Source of the DNA: Oribacterium sp. NK2B42
GTDB lineage: Bacteria > Bacillota > Clostridia > Lachnospirales > Lachnospiraceae
Direction of reading: 5' to 3'
DNA: 64,000 nucleotides
NCBI RefSeq assembly: GCF_000424445.1
Contig: NZ_KE384187.1
Coordinates: forward strand, 257,815-321,814
The notes under the pieces were generated by a model, which did not search any database, was not told the DNA's origin, and saw only the letters and a list, made by a program, of their open reading frames with translations. Made by a program: the position numbers and the translations under genes. Positions 43,475 to 52,596 of the stretch are shown in pieces; position 1 is the stretch's first letter; the number at the start of each line of letters is the position of its first letter.

Positions 43475-44494
43475 ATGGCAGTTAAAGTTGCTATTAACGG
43501 TTTTGGTCGTATCGGTCGTCTTGCATTCAGACAGATGTTTGGTGCAGAGGGATTTGAAATCGTTGCAATCAACGATCTTACAAGCCCTGAGATGCTTGCA
43601 CATCTTCTTAAGTACGACAGCACACAGGGTCGTTACGAGCTTTGTGACAAGGTTTCTTACGGTGAGGATTCCATCACTGTTGACGGAAAGAAGATCACAA
43701 TCTACAAGGAAGCAGATGCTAGAAACCTTCCTTGGGGTCAGCTCGGTGTAGACGTAGTTCTTGAGTGTACAGGCTTCTATACAAGCAAGGAAAAGTCACA
43801 GGCTCACATCGATGCAGGCGCTAAGCACGTTATCATTTCTGCTCCTGCAGGAAATGATCTTCCTACTATCGTATATAATGTTAACCACCAGAACCTTACA
43901 GCTGATGACAAGATCATCTCAGCAGCTTCTTGTACAACAAACTGCTTAGCTCCTATGGCTAAGGCTCTCAACGATCTTGTACCTATCAAGTCCGGTATCA
44001 TGTGCACGATCCATGCTTACACAGGCGATCAGATGACACTTGACGGACCTCAGAGAAAGGGCGACAAGAGACGTTCACGTGCAGCAGCAGTTAACATCGT
44101 TCCTAACTCAACTGGTGCAGCTAAGGCAATCGGCCTTGTTATCCCTGAGCTTAACGGAAAGCTCATCGGTGCTGCTCAGCGTGTTCCGACACCTACAGGT
44201 TCAACAACTATCCTTACAGCAGTTGTTGAAGGAAACGTTACAAAGGATCAGATCAATGCAGCTATGAAGGCAGCAAGCAATGAGAGCTTCGGTTACAACG
44301 AAGATGAGATCGTTTCATCTGATATCGTTGGAATGAGATATGGTTCTCTCTTTGATGCAACTCAGACAATGGTTCTTCCTCTTGACAACGGAACCACACA
44401 GGTACAGGTTGTTTCATGGTATGACAACGAGAACTCATACACAAGCCAGATGGTTCGTACTATCAAGCACTTCGGAAGCCTTCTTAATAAGTAA
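43475..44494 (+). CDS. gap: glyceraldehyde-3-phosphate dehydrogenase
   Basis: A 339-residue NAD-dependent glycolytic enzyme. [14 protein letters not shown] is the NAD-binding start, [10 protein letters not shown] holds the catalytic Cys, and [12 protein letters not shown] is the C-terminal signature. AGGAGG lies 9 bases before the ATG at 43475; an upstream in-frame ATG at 43400 lies at the expected transcript start and is unlikely. Codon choice is strongly biased. It has its own promoter with a Rex-type site and its own terminator, so it is transcribed apart from pgk. Confidence 0.96.
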   Translation: MAVKVAINGFGRIGRLAFRQMFGAEGFEIVAINDLTSPEMLAHLLKYDSTQGRYELCDKVSYGEDSITVDGKKITIYKEADARNLPWGQLGVDVVLECTGFYTSKEKSQAHIDAGAKHVIISAPAGNDLPTIVYNVNHQNLTADDKIISAASCTTNCLAPMAKALNDLVPIKSGIMCTIHAYTGDQMTLDGPQRKGDKRRSRAAAVNIVPNSTGAAKAIGLVIPELNGKLIGAAQRVPTPTGSTTILTAVVEGNVTKDQINAAMKAASNESFGYNEDEIVSSDIVGMRYGSLFDATQTMVLPLDNGTTQVQVVSWYDNENSYTSQMVRTIKHFGSLLNK

Positions 44495-44527
44495 TTATCC
44501 TTGAAAGATAAATAAGACATGACTTTG

Positions 44528-44567
44528 AAGAGGTCCGGCCTATATGGGCCTGGCCTCTTTTTCTTGC
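44528..44567 (+). terminator. terminator of gap
   Basis: AAGAGG and CCTCTT with an inner GGCC stem, followed by TTTTTCTT. Confidence 0.85.
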
Positions 44568-44721
44568 AATAAGTTATAGTAAATACAACCATAATCGACA
44601 ATTTAAAGAAGATTTTTGCACATGCTTTTGTCAAAAAACACAAATGGCTGGAAAAATCTTCTATAATATTTCAAAGAGAAAATAAAATCAGAGAGATATT
44701 TCTCTCAAAAAGGAGATTCAT

Positions 44722-45942
44722 ATGGCAGGATTAAACAAGTTAACAGTTGATGATATCGATGTTAAGGGCAAGAGAGTACTTTGCAGATGTGATTTCAACG
44801 TTCCTCTTAAAGAGGGCAAGATCACAGACGAGAACAGACTCGTAGCAGCACTTCCAACAATCAAGAAGCTTATCGCTGACGGTGGAAAGGTTATCCTTTG
44901 CTCACACCTTGGAAAGGTTAAGACAGAGGAGGACAAGCCTTCAAAGACACTTGCTCCTGTAGCTAAGAGACTTTCAGAGCTTCTCGGACAGGAAGTTAAG
45001 TTCGCAGCTGATCCTGAGGTTGTTGGTGCCAATGCCAAGGCCGCTGTAGCTGAGATGAAGGACGGAGACGTTATCCTTCTTGAGAACACACGTTACAGAG
45101 CTGAAGAGACAAAGAACGGAGAGGCTTTCTCAAAGGATCTTGCTTCTATCGCTGATGTATTCGTAAACGATGCATTCGGAACAGCTCACAGAGCACACTG
45201 CTCAAATGTTGGTGTTACACAGTTCCTTAACGGTCCTCACGCTGTTGGTTACCTTATGCAGAAGGAAATCAAGTTCCTTGGACAGGCTGTTGAGAATCCT
45301 GTACGTCCATTCGTAGCTATTCTTGGCGGCGCTAAGGTTGCTGATAAGCTTAATGTTATTTCTAACCTCCTTGAGAAGTGCGATACACTTATCATCGGCG
45401 GAGGTATGGCTTATACATTCGCTAAGGCACAGGGCTATGAGATCGGTACATCTCTTTGCGATGAGACTAAGGTTGATTACTGCAAGGAAATGATCGAGAA
45501 GGCTGAGAAGCTTGGCAAGAAGCTCCTTCTTCCAGTAGATGCTGTTACAACAGACCACTTCCCTGAGCCAATCGACGGATCTATCGACACAACAGTTGTT
45601 GATATCGACAAGATCCCTGCTGACAGAATGGGTATGGATATCGGACCTAAGACACAGGCTCTTTATGCTGATGCTGTTAAGTCAGCTAAGACTGTTGTAT
45701 GGAACGGACCTATGGGTGTATTTGAGAACCCTACTCTTGCAGCCGGAACAAAGTCAGTTGCACAGGCTCTTGCAGATACAGATGCTACAACCATCATCGG
45801 TGGTGGTGACTCAGCTGCTGCTGTTAACCAGATGGGCTATGGCGACAAGATGACACACATATCAACAGGTGGCGGAGCTTCTCTTGAGTTTCTTGAGGGT
45901 AAGGAGCTTCCGGGTGTAGCTGCTGCAGACGACAAGAACTGA
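44722..45942 (+). CDS. pgk: phosphoglycerate kinase
   Basis: A 406-residue glycolytic kinase transferring phosphate from 1,3-bisphosphoglycerate to [15 protein letters not shown] is the N-terminal signature, the [12 protein letters not shown] region and GGGMAYTF bind substrate, and [11 protein letters not shown] is the C-terminal nucleotide site. Length is normal. AAAAAGGAG lies 6 bases before the ATG. tpiA follows after 149 bases with no terminator between, so the two are probably one transcript. Confidence 0.96.
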   Translation: MAGLNKLTVDDIDVKGKRVLCRCDFNVPLKEGKITDENRLVAALPTIKKLIADGGKVILCSHLGKVKTEEDKPSKTLAPVAKRLSELLGQEVKFAADPEVVGANAKAAVAEMKDGDVILLENTRYRAEETKNGEAFSKDLASIADVFVNDAFGTAHRAHCSNVGVTQFLNGPHAVGYLMQKEIKFLGQAVENPVRPFVAILGGAKVADKLNVISNLLEKCDTLIIGGGMAYTFAKAQGYEIGTSLCDETKVDYCKEMIEKAEKLGKKLLLPVDAVTTDHFPEPIDGSIDTTVVDIDKIPADRMGMDIGPKTQALYADAVKSAKTVVWNGPMGVFENPTLAAGTKSVAQALADTDATTIIGGGDSAAAVNQMGYGDKMTHISTGGGASLEFLEGKELPGVAAADDKN

Positions 45943-46091
45943 TATTGAACTGATGTCTATCCGGAGAACAGAATCAAGAATGGTTTCTTCTGACTGTTCT
46001 TTGGATAGGATGAATTTAGTACATAGAATAAAGAGAATTTTTTCTTGTGTATGACTGTTTAGGAAATAGGCATACACGGAATGGAGTTTAT

Positions 46092-46841
46092 ATGAGAAAG
46101 AAAATTATTGCCGGAAACTGGAAGATGAACATGGTTCCTTCAGAGGCTGTTAAGCTTGTTGAGACATTAAAGCCACTTGTACAGAATGATGATGTAGACG
46201 TAGTTTACTGCGTACCTGCAATTGATATCATCCCTGTAGTTGAGGCTGTTAAGGGCACCAATGTTCATGTCGGTGCTGAGAACTTCTATATTGAGGACAA
46301 GGGTGCTTTCACAGGTGAGATTTCAGCTCCTATGCTTAAGGATGCAGGTGTTGAGTACATCATCATCGGACACTCGGAGAGAAGAGATATCTTCGGTGAG
46401 AATGATATCCTTATCAATGCAAAGGTTAAGAAGGCATTTGCTGCAGGTCTTAAGCCGATTCTTTGCTGTGGTGAGTCTCTGGCACTTCGTAAGGCCGGTA
46501 CTTACAAGGAGTGGATCGAAAGACAGATCACCTGGGATCTTGACGGAGTTACTGCTGATCAGGTTAAGGAGCTTGTTATCGCATACGAGCCTATCTGGGC
46601 AATCGGAACGGGAGAGACAGCTACTTCAGATCAGGCTGAAGAGGTTTGCAAGCTTATCCGTGATCTTATTGAAAAGCTGTATGATGCAGCTACAGCAGAC
46701 GCTGTTCGTATTCAGTACGGCGGATCAATGAACGCAGGCAATGCTGCTGAGCTTTTATCCAAGCCTGACATCGATGGCGGACTTATCGGCGGAGCTTCAC
46801 TTAAGCCTGACTTCGGTAAAATCGTTAATTACAACAAGTAA
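46092..46841 (+). CDS. tpiA: triosephosphate isomerase
   Basis: A 249-residue TIM barrel enzyme interconverting the two triose phosphates. AGNWKMN is the N-terminal signature, IIGHSERR holds the catalytic His, [11 protein letters not shown] holds the catalytic Glu with loop 6, and QYGGSMN binds phosphate. An upstream in-frame ATG at 46047 has no ribosome site; GGAG lies 7 bases before 46092. A perfect terminator follows at 46855. The adjoining gene is convergent. Confidence 0.96.
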   Translation: MRKKIIAGNWKMNMVPSEAVKLVETLKPLVQNDDVDVVYCVPAIDIIPVVEAVKGTNVHVGAENFYIEDKGAFTGEISAPMLKDAGVEYIIIGHSERRDIFGENDILINAKVKKAFAAGLKPILCCGESLALRKAGTYKEWIERQITWDLDGVTADQVKELVIAYEPIWAIGTGETATSDQAEEVCKLIRDLIEKLYDAATADAVRIQYGGSMNAGNAAELLSKPDIDGGLIGGASLKPDFGKIVNYNK

Positions 46842-46854
46842 TTATATCTTTTTG

Positions 46855-46890
46855 AAAGGCCGGTCCCATTCGGGACCGGCCTTTTGCTGT
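46855..46890 (+). terminator. terminator of pgk-tpiA
   Basis: Perfect 13-bp arms AAAGGCCGGTCCC and GGGACCGGCCTTT with an ATTC loop, followed by TTGCTG. It also overlaps the end of the convergent gene's transcript. Confidence 0.93.
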
Positions 46891-47609
46891 TATTTGATTC
46901 GGTTGTAACCTGCGGCATATATAATCCGATTATAGGCGGAATCAAGTGTGATGTGAACGATTAAATCACCGTTCAGTGTGGTGTCTATGAGTGTGATATC
47001 TTTTGAAGTGGAAAGATCGGCATCTTTCAGGATATCAAGGGAAAGAATGCGGTCGCTTTCTTCTTTAAATTGGTCGGAAGAAAGGGTTTCTCCGAGGCTC
47101 AGGTGGAAGTCGTCTTCCAGGATACTGCTGTATTTGTAGTAGCGGTAGGAGGTGTTTGAAGGTGCTCCTGATATGTGGGAGGGAAATATTTGCCTGCATA
47201 TGTCAAAGCACTCTGCATCCACATCTCTGTCTACAACCATGTATTGCTCAGTTTTTGTGGTACTGGAGCAATAGGGCGGTACTATACATAAAACCACAGC
47301 TGAGATTACACCAAGTATCAGCACCGGGAGGGAGACTTTTGTGAAAAACTTTGCCCAAAACTGAAGCTCATAGGTTCTGGCCCATAGCCCGAAGACTCCG
47401 ACAATAAATGGCAGAAACATGACGAGGTAATGAACATTTAATATAGGAGTACGTTCAAAGGACAGCTTTGGGAATCTCATGGACCAAACGAAAACGGCTA
47501 CAAAATACAGCAAAAGCTGAAGTGCTATTCCGACTATAAAATCGTAGGTCAGCCAGTCATGCCATAGTGTATGCTTTTTGTTTTTGGAATTATCGGATGA
47601 AAACTTCAA
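46890..47609 (-). CDS. uncharacterised membrane protein
   Basis: I do not recognise the family. The 239-residue protein has three hydrophobic segments in its first 120 residues (about 24-46, 58-78, 90-112), followed by a soluble, probably extracytoplasmic domain of about 120 residues with two Cys near 135-140 and a Tyr-rich stretch (SYRYYKYSS). The start is a TTG with AGGAGG exactly 6 bases upstream, which makes the call firm. It sits alone between tpiA (convergent) and metK (same strand). No function is proposed. Confidence 0.75.
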   Translation of the reverse strand: MKFSSDNSKNKKHTLWHDWLTYDFIVGIALQLLLYFVAVFVWSMRFPKLSFERTPILNVHYLVMFLPFIVGVFGLWARTYELQFWAKFFTKVSLPVLILGVISAVVLCIVPPYCSSTTKTEQYMVVDRDVDAECFDICRQIFPSHISGAPSNTSYRYYKYSSILEDDFHLSLGETLSSDQFKEESDRILSLDILKDADLSTSKDITLIDTTLNGDLIVHITLDSAYNRIIYAAGYNRIK

Positions 47610-47782
47610 TTAAAGCCTCCTATAGGTTACCGTAAACATTCGGCATAAACAATTTGTTCATATCCACCGGTAAGGGTTCAGCTTTGAGACTAATTATCTT
47701 GAACTCATCGAGTTTACTGTTAATGCATCATTTAAACAGTAAAGATAATCTGTCTAAACCACTCTATATGGTTTCGCTATGA

Positions 47783-48841
47783 TTACTGCTCCCAGGGAAG
47801 CTCAGGCTTTCCGAAGTGTCCGTAGCTTGAAACGAGATTATAGTTAACATCTTTAAGCTTAAGGGAATTGATGATGCCCTTTGGGGTAAGGTCATAATCA
47901 TGTTTTATCTCATCCCAGATCTTGTTTCGGTCTTCTTTTTCTGTTCCGAAGCAGTCAACGTAAACTGATACAGGCTCTGCAACACCGATAGCGTAGGCAA
48001 GCTGTACTTCGCAGCGGTCAGCCTTTCCTGCCTTTACGATATCTCTTGCGATCTTTCGAGCCATGTAAGCGCCTGAACGGTCAACCTTACTGGGATCCTT
48101 TCCTGAGAATGCTCCGCCACCGTGGTGAGCGGCTCCGCCATAGGTGTCGGCGATGATCTTACGACCTGTAAGACCTGAATCCGCAAAGGAAGAACCCATT
48201 ACAAAACGTCCGGTAGGGTTAACAAGGATACGGAAATCGGTATTTAGACCCATTTCCCCGGCTGTCTCTTTCATGATGTCGGAAACTATCTCACGTACTT
48301 CATCAATAGAAGTTTCTTCAGCATGCTGGGTTGAGATAAGGAAGGTATCGATGCGGTGCGTATCATAGTCAAATGATACCTGAGCCTTGGCATCAGGACG
48401 TAACTTCTTGAAGCCATCCTTGATATTGAACTCTCTGAGCTTAAGTAGTGCTCTGTTAGAAAGAACATAAGGGATCGGAAGAAGCTCTTCAGTTTCGTTT
48501 GTGGCATAGCCGAACATCATACCCTGATCTCCGGCACCGTCATTATCAACGCCCATAGCGATATCAGGTGACTGCTTTGAGATAAGGATGCGAATGGTGT
48601 ATTTATCAACATCTGTGAGACCGATATTCCTGAGAACGTTTCTTGCAAGCTTCTCGTAGTCTGGCTCGTAATTTGTGGTAACTTCTCCAAGGACGGATAC
48701 CTCCCAGTCCTTAATGGTTGTCTCGGCTGCAATACGGCCTGCCTTATCATGCTGTAAGATGTCTGTTACGATGGCATCTGAAATCTGATCACAGATCTTG
48801 TCGGGGTGTCCGTTTGATACCTGTTCTGATGAAAATAACAT
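47783..48841 (-). CDS. metK: S-adenosylmethionine synthetase
   Basis: A 352-residue enzyme making SAM from methionine and ATP. Motifs are SNGHPDKICDQISDA, GAGDQGMMFGYA, RPDAKAQV, NPTGRFVMG and GGGAFSGKDPSKVDRS. It is shorter than the 380-400 residues of E. coli or B. subtilis MetK because a loop before GAGDQG and the C-terminal tail are trimmed; all core motifs are intact. AAAGGA lies 8 bases before the ATG. A longer frame reaches 49048, but that region is the riboswitch leader. It is controlled by a SAM-I riboswitch. Confidence 0.95.
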   Translation of the reverse strand: MLFSSEQVSNGHPDKICDQISDAIVTDILQHDKAGRIAAETTIKDWEVSVLGEVTTNYEPDYEKLARNVLRNIGLTDVDKYTIRILISKQSPDIAMGVDNDGAGDQGMMFGYATNETEELLPIPYVLSNRALLKLREFNIKDGFKKLRPDAKAQVSFDYDTHRIDTFLISTQHAEETSIDEVREIVSDIMKETAGEMGLNTDFRILVNPTGRFVMGSSFADSGLTGRKIIADTYGGAAHHGGGAFSGKDPSKVDRSGAYMARKIARDIVKAGKADRCEVQLAYAIGVAEPVSVYVDCFGTEKEDRNKIWDEIKHDYDLTPKGIINSLKLKDVNYNLVSSYGHFGKPELPWEQ

Positions 48842-48986
48842 ATAAATAATTCCTTTCTGACGCATGGCGTCCTGGTGTTTCGAAATACCTGAGATCAGGT
48901 TGGAGAAAACTCCTTCTGCTTGATGTATATAAAGGCCGGATGTATGCCGGTTAAAGCACAAGGTACAACCGGACGCATTATGATAC

Positions 48987-49017
48987 AAAAAAAGCCGGTC
49001 GAACAATCGACTGGCTT
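48987..49017 (-). terminator. riboswitch-controlled terminator of metK
   Basis: On the minus strand AAGCCAGTCGATTG pairs with the complementary GTCGACCGGCTT-type arm (AGCCAGTCGA/TCGACCGGCT), followed by TTTTTTT. It lies just after the aptamer. Confidence 0.88.
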
Positions 49018-49031
49018 CTAATAAGCATCCT

Positions 49032-49139
49032 CTTATTGTTCGAAACAAAAAATAGTTCGCTCAGGTTAGCACCTTCCGGTTTTCCCGGGGTTGCTGCGGT
49101 TTCATAGCTCCTATGTAGCTCCACCGACTCTGAATAAGT
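49032..49139 (-). promoter_or_regulatory. SAM-I (S-box) riboswitch
   Basis: On the minus strand the order of conserved blocks is that of SAM-I: CTTAT at P1, then GGTGGAG, ATGAAACC, CAGCAACC, GGAAAACCGGAAGGTGCTAA, CTGAGCGAAC, and AATAAG closing P1. It precedes the terminator at 48987 and metK. When SAM binds, the terminator is expected to form and stop metK transcription. Confidence 0.93.
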
Positions 49140-49156
49140 ATTCATTTGTACGGCAT

Positions 49157-49184
49157 ATTGTAGCATTTCATATCAATTTGTCAA
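49157..49184 (-). promoter_or_regulatory. metK promoter
   Basis: On the minus strand TTGACA (49184-49179), 16 bases, TACAAT (49162-49157). The start is expected near 49150, just before the aptamer. Confidence 0.8.
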
Positions 49185-49199
49185 CAGTTATATGAGAAT

Positions 49200-49691
49200 A
49201 CAATGATGCCATACTTGTACTACTATATATTTCTTCGGCATTTGCAGGATATTTATAAACGTTTATAAGTAAAAATGTATCTTGCCAACTCTTCAAAATG
49301 TATCTCAGAGGATGATTTGGCGTGAAAATCCTTGATCAGCATGCCGACAGTCAGAGGTGTGGTTCTTTTGCGTGCTGCGATAACATGCAAGTACAGACAA
49401 AAAATCCAATACAGACAGGAAGTACACCTAAATGAAGGTGTCAGCCATGGAGTAAGGTATACGGATAATGCGGCTCGTGCATCAGATAACAATCTGCAAA
49501 ATTTAAGTGATTTTATAAGCGAAAAACCGCATAAAACCTTGGTTTTTTTACGAGGGTCACACTTGTGACCTATATTTTTACCGATAAGTTTTATAATATT
49601 ATCTTTAATATTTATTGCCCTTTACACTGGTAAGGTATGCACCCTACAGATGTGTCAGGGGCTGTTCGTAATAATCATAAATTGAACAGTT
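49200..49691. other. intergenic region, no supported gene
   Basis: About 490 bp between the metK promoter and the surface-protein gene. Two overlapping frames of about 75-80 codons on opposite strands (49332-49568 plus, 49253-49492 minus) have no ribosome site. The end of the minus frame (MLIKDFHAKSSSEIHFEELARY-like, shown in part) looks protein-like and may be a decayed fragment, but I cannot name it. The rest is AT-rich with no clear repeat. Confidence 0.4.
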
Positions 49692-49706
49692 AGGAGGAGA
49701 CTTAAG

Positions 49707-52409
49707 TTGAAAAGAAGGAATTTATGTACCACAAAGAAATTGCTGGCGGTGATCATGTCAGCATCCATGATAATGATGAGTACGGCTGTGCCTGCGCTGG
49801 CACAGGAAAATGTAGCTGTAGATACTTATGATGATACTGAGGAAGTAGGAAATGAAGAAAACGTTGATAGTGCTGAAAATGAGCAAGGATTTAAAGCAGC
49901 TGTAGAAGCTTCATCAAGTGGCGAGGATAAGGAAGCAACTGTCAAAGTATCAAATGATGTGACTTCTAAAACAGAAAACGGTTCTTCCACAGGTGTTAGT
50001 GCAGGATCTAATAATGGATCAACTACCACAGTAGAAGTAGGAGGGGATGTCACAAGCTCTGCTGAGAATGGTGATGCAGAGGGCGTTAACGCATCAGCAT
50101 CTAAGGGATATAACGAAAGTTCAGATACAAAATCCACCACAACCGTGACCGTTGGTGGTGATGTAGCTGCTGAAAGCACACAAAGCAGCACTACCGGAGT
50201 TATTGCATATGCAGACGGGGATTCTGAAGCAGCGGTTACTGTTAAGGGCGAGGTTTCTGCAAAAAGTGATAGCGGTAAGTCCACAGGAATAGACACAAGA
50301 TCAAGTTTATATTCTTCAGCGTATGCAGATAATACCAGCGTAAAGGTTTCGGCAGATAATGTTTATTCCGAAGGAGCTACAGCAACCGGTATTGATTCCG
50401 GCACTTTGGGTGGATCGAATTTTGCAAGCAAAGGTAATACAGATATTACTGTTTCCGGCGATGTTGTTGCAAAAGGTGAAGGATCGGGAGGAACAGCAGT
50501 CGGTGTCAAATCAGGTACAGGTGCCAAGGGTGATACAGACATCACTGTAGGCGGTGATATCCGTGCTGAAAGTTCAGGAACCGCAACAGGTATAGAGTCC
50601 ATTACAGATGGGAGCGCTAGTGGAGCCAGCACAAGTATCCATGCAGGCAGTATCTATGCCGATGGTTTAGGAACCGTACAGGGTATCAATATAAGCAACA
50701 ATCAGGAAGGCAAAACCACAATTACGGTTGATAATGATATAACTGCTGCAGCTTCAGGAGAAAGTGATACTTTAGCTGTGGGAATTGCAGGTTCTAAATT
50801 GGGAGAAGGTGATGTTTCTGTCACTGTTGGCGGTGATGTGACAGCCAAAAGCATATTGAAGGAAAGCAGTTCAACTGACAGTCTTTATGAACCACAGGCT
50901 TACGCAGAAGCAATCCAAATAGAAGGCAATCAAGGAAAGCTTGAGATCACTGTTGGTGGTAATGTTATACAGGATGGCACTGAAGGTTGGGCTATCGGTG
51001 TATCAGATGCAACTGATTTGAGTTACTTCAACTATAACGAAGAAACAGGCCAGCATGAATATGTAGAGAGTTATTCGGCAAATGATAATTCAGATATCGA
51101 CATCAAAGTGGCCGGTGATGTGGTTGCTTCAGATACTGCTATAGCAATTACCAAAAAGTCGGATAAGAGTACAATGGATTTAGTTGTTGGAGGAACCATT
51201 ACAGCCGAGGAACATTCTATCGTTGTCGATCCTGATGATAGTACCAATAATCTGAACATAACAGTTTGGAAGGTTGACACCTCTAAAAATAACAATATTG
51301 TTGAAAACAAAAGCATAGACGAGACTACCTATAAGGAAACATATACCCGTAATGAGGCTGTTGAAAAGACCATCAACTACATCATCAAGGTAGAGTCAAC
51401 TACTGTTGATGGAGCATCACTTGCTGTCAACAAGGAAATGGACAGCAACGGTTTCTGGACAGGAAAGGAAGCTGAAAAGGTTTATCTTAAACTGGATATA
51501 CCTAGTGGTTATGAAGTAGATGATTTCTACAACGGAACAGGGGCAGCTCTTGTAAATGTTGTTAAGGACAGCAGCGGGAATTATTATCTTGAGGTGCCGA
51601 GAGGCGGAGGCGTTGATATAGGTGTTAAACTTAAGGCTGCAAGTTCAAATACCGAAAACAACGATACTCCATCCGGCGGCAGCACCGCCCCATCCGGCGA
51701 CAGCACCACTCCATCCGGCGACAGCACCGCCCCATCCGGCGACAGCACCACTCCATCCGGCGGCAGCGATTCTTCCGTTGACACCCCCTCAGGCGGCAGC
51801 GATTCTTCCGTTAAAACCCCCTCAGGCGGCAGCACATATTACAGAGATGATTCATCCTCAGACAGCAGCGATTCCGACGGTGGCTCAGGCAGCACCGGAA
51901 GCAGCAGTGCTCCATCAGCTCCGGCTGCTCCGGCAGGATTTGAAGCAAAGTTCAGCGATGTGGCCACAGCGCTGGCTTACCAGGGAATAGATGCTGCAAG
52001 CTTCTTCCGTGTAAGCTCTGTGGACTTAATGGGTAATGCTCTCAGCTTAGACATTGGCAGCGTACTTACACCGATTGATAATCTGACAGCTATAAATAAC
52101 TTCATGGACAGCGGTGCTCCAAGCCTTGGTGCCGATAACATCAAGGGAGCCGGTGTGGTTTCATTCTCTAATGTATTCGCAAACTCAGTTTCCGACACAG
52201 TATCTGTACCGGTGGTATCAGATGTTGTCAGCGGATTTACATACACGGTTGCATTCAGTGACGGAACAACCATAAGCGTTCCCTGCGCTATGAACGGCGT
52301 CCTGGAGATACCTTTCCTGAAAACAGCGGAAGGTCTGACCTATATAATCTATGGCGTATCCATGGATCCGGGTCTTGCGATGCAGCAGGCTATGCAGCAA
52401 ACAACCTAG
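49707..52409 (+). CDS. secreted repeat-rich surface protein
   Basis: A 900-residue exported protein of unknown family. A signal peptide ends at PALA (about residue 32). Residues about 60-530 carry degenerate repeats of about 25-35 residues built on TVTVGGDVTAES and ATGI motifs, a pattern fitting a right-handed beta-solenoid like that of adhesins. A Pro/Ser/Gly linker with TPSGGSTAPSGDS repeats spans about 650-730. The C-terminal 170 residues form a separate domain (AKFSDVATALAYQGIDAASFF). No LPxTG or wall-binding repeat was seen. The start is TTG with AGGAGGAG 8 bases upstream. A terminator follows at 52506. An adhesin or biofilm role is inference. Confidence 0.85.
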   Translation: MKRRNLCTTKKLLAVIMSASMIMMSTAVPALAQENVAVDTYDDTEEVGNEENVDSAENEQGFKAAVEASSSGEDKEATVKVSNDVTSKTENGSSTGVSAGSNNGSTTTVEVGGDVTSSAENGDAEGVNASASKGYNESSDTKSTTTVTVGGDVAAESTQSSTTGVIAYADGDSEAAVTVKGEVSAKSDSGKSTGIDTRSSLYSSAYADNTSVKVSADNVYSEGATATGIDSGTLGGSNFASKGNTDITVSGDVVAKGEGSGGTAVGVKSGTGAKGDTDITVGGDIRAESSGTATGIESITDGSASGASTSIHAGSIYADGLGTVQGINISNNQEGKTTITVDNDITAAASGESDTLAVGIAGSKLGEGDVSVTVGGDVTAKSILKESSSTDSLYEPQAYAEAIQIEGNQGKLEITVGGNVIQDGTEGWAIGVSDATDLSYFNYNEETGQHEYVESYSANDNSDIDIKVAGDVVASDTAIAITKKSDKSTMDLVVGGTITAEEHSIVVDPDDSTNNLNITVWKVDTSKNNNIVENKSIDETTYKETYTRNEAVEKTINYIIKVESTTVDGASLAVNKEMDSNGFWTGKEAEKVYLKLDIPSGYEVDDFYNGTGAALVNVVKDSSGNYYLEVPRGGGVDIGVKLKAASSNTENNDTPSGGSTAPSGDSTTPSGDSTAPSGDSTTPSGGSDSSVDTPSGGSDSSVKTPSGGSTYYRDDSSSDSSDSDGGSGSTGSSSAPSAPAAPAGFEAKFSDVATALAYQGIDAASFFRVSSVDLMGNALSLDIGSVLTPIDNLTAINNFMDSGAPSLGADNIKGAGVVSFSNVFANSVSDTVSVPVVSDVVSGFTYTVAFSDGTTISVPCAMNGVLEIPFLKTAEGLTYIIYGVSMDPGLAMQQAMQQTT
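51661..51835 (+). repeat. 21-bp coding tandem repeats in the linker of the surface protein
   Basis: Units based on CCATCCGGCGACAGCACC recur about five times with ACT/GCC alternation, followed by two units ending TCTTCCGTT. They encode PSGDSTT/A. Such repeats can vary in number between strains. Confidence 0.85.
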
Positions 52410-52505
52410 ATCAGACTATGATACGATTGTCAGGAGGGTGCGAAGAGGCAGAATTTGCAGGCGGCAAATGCTTTTGGCACTCAAGTGATCATAATTTCAT
52501 TCAGG

Positions 52506-52540
52506 AGGAACGGCTTCTACGGAGGCCGTTCCTTTTCTGT
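52506..52540 (+). terminator. terminator of the surface-protein gene
   Basis: GGAACGGC (52507-52514) pairs with GCCGTTCC (52525-52532), followed by TTTTCTG. Confidence 0.82.
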
Positions 52541-52596
52541 TATCTATTATCATTCCTGGCCGATATTTATACCAGACTAATATGCCGGAGAATGCC

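Noticed and set aside
49253..49492. 79-codon minus-strand frame near the metK promoter
   Set aside because: Its C-terminal half looks protein-like, but there is no start signal or recognisable family; kept only as a note in the intergenic entry.
49826..50296. 156-codon minus-strand frame inside the surface-protein gene
   Set aside because: A shadow of the repeat coding sequence with low-complexity composition and no ribosome site.
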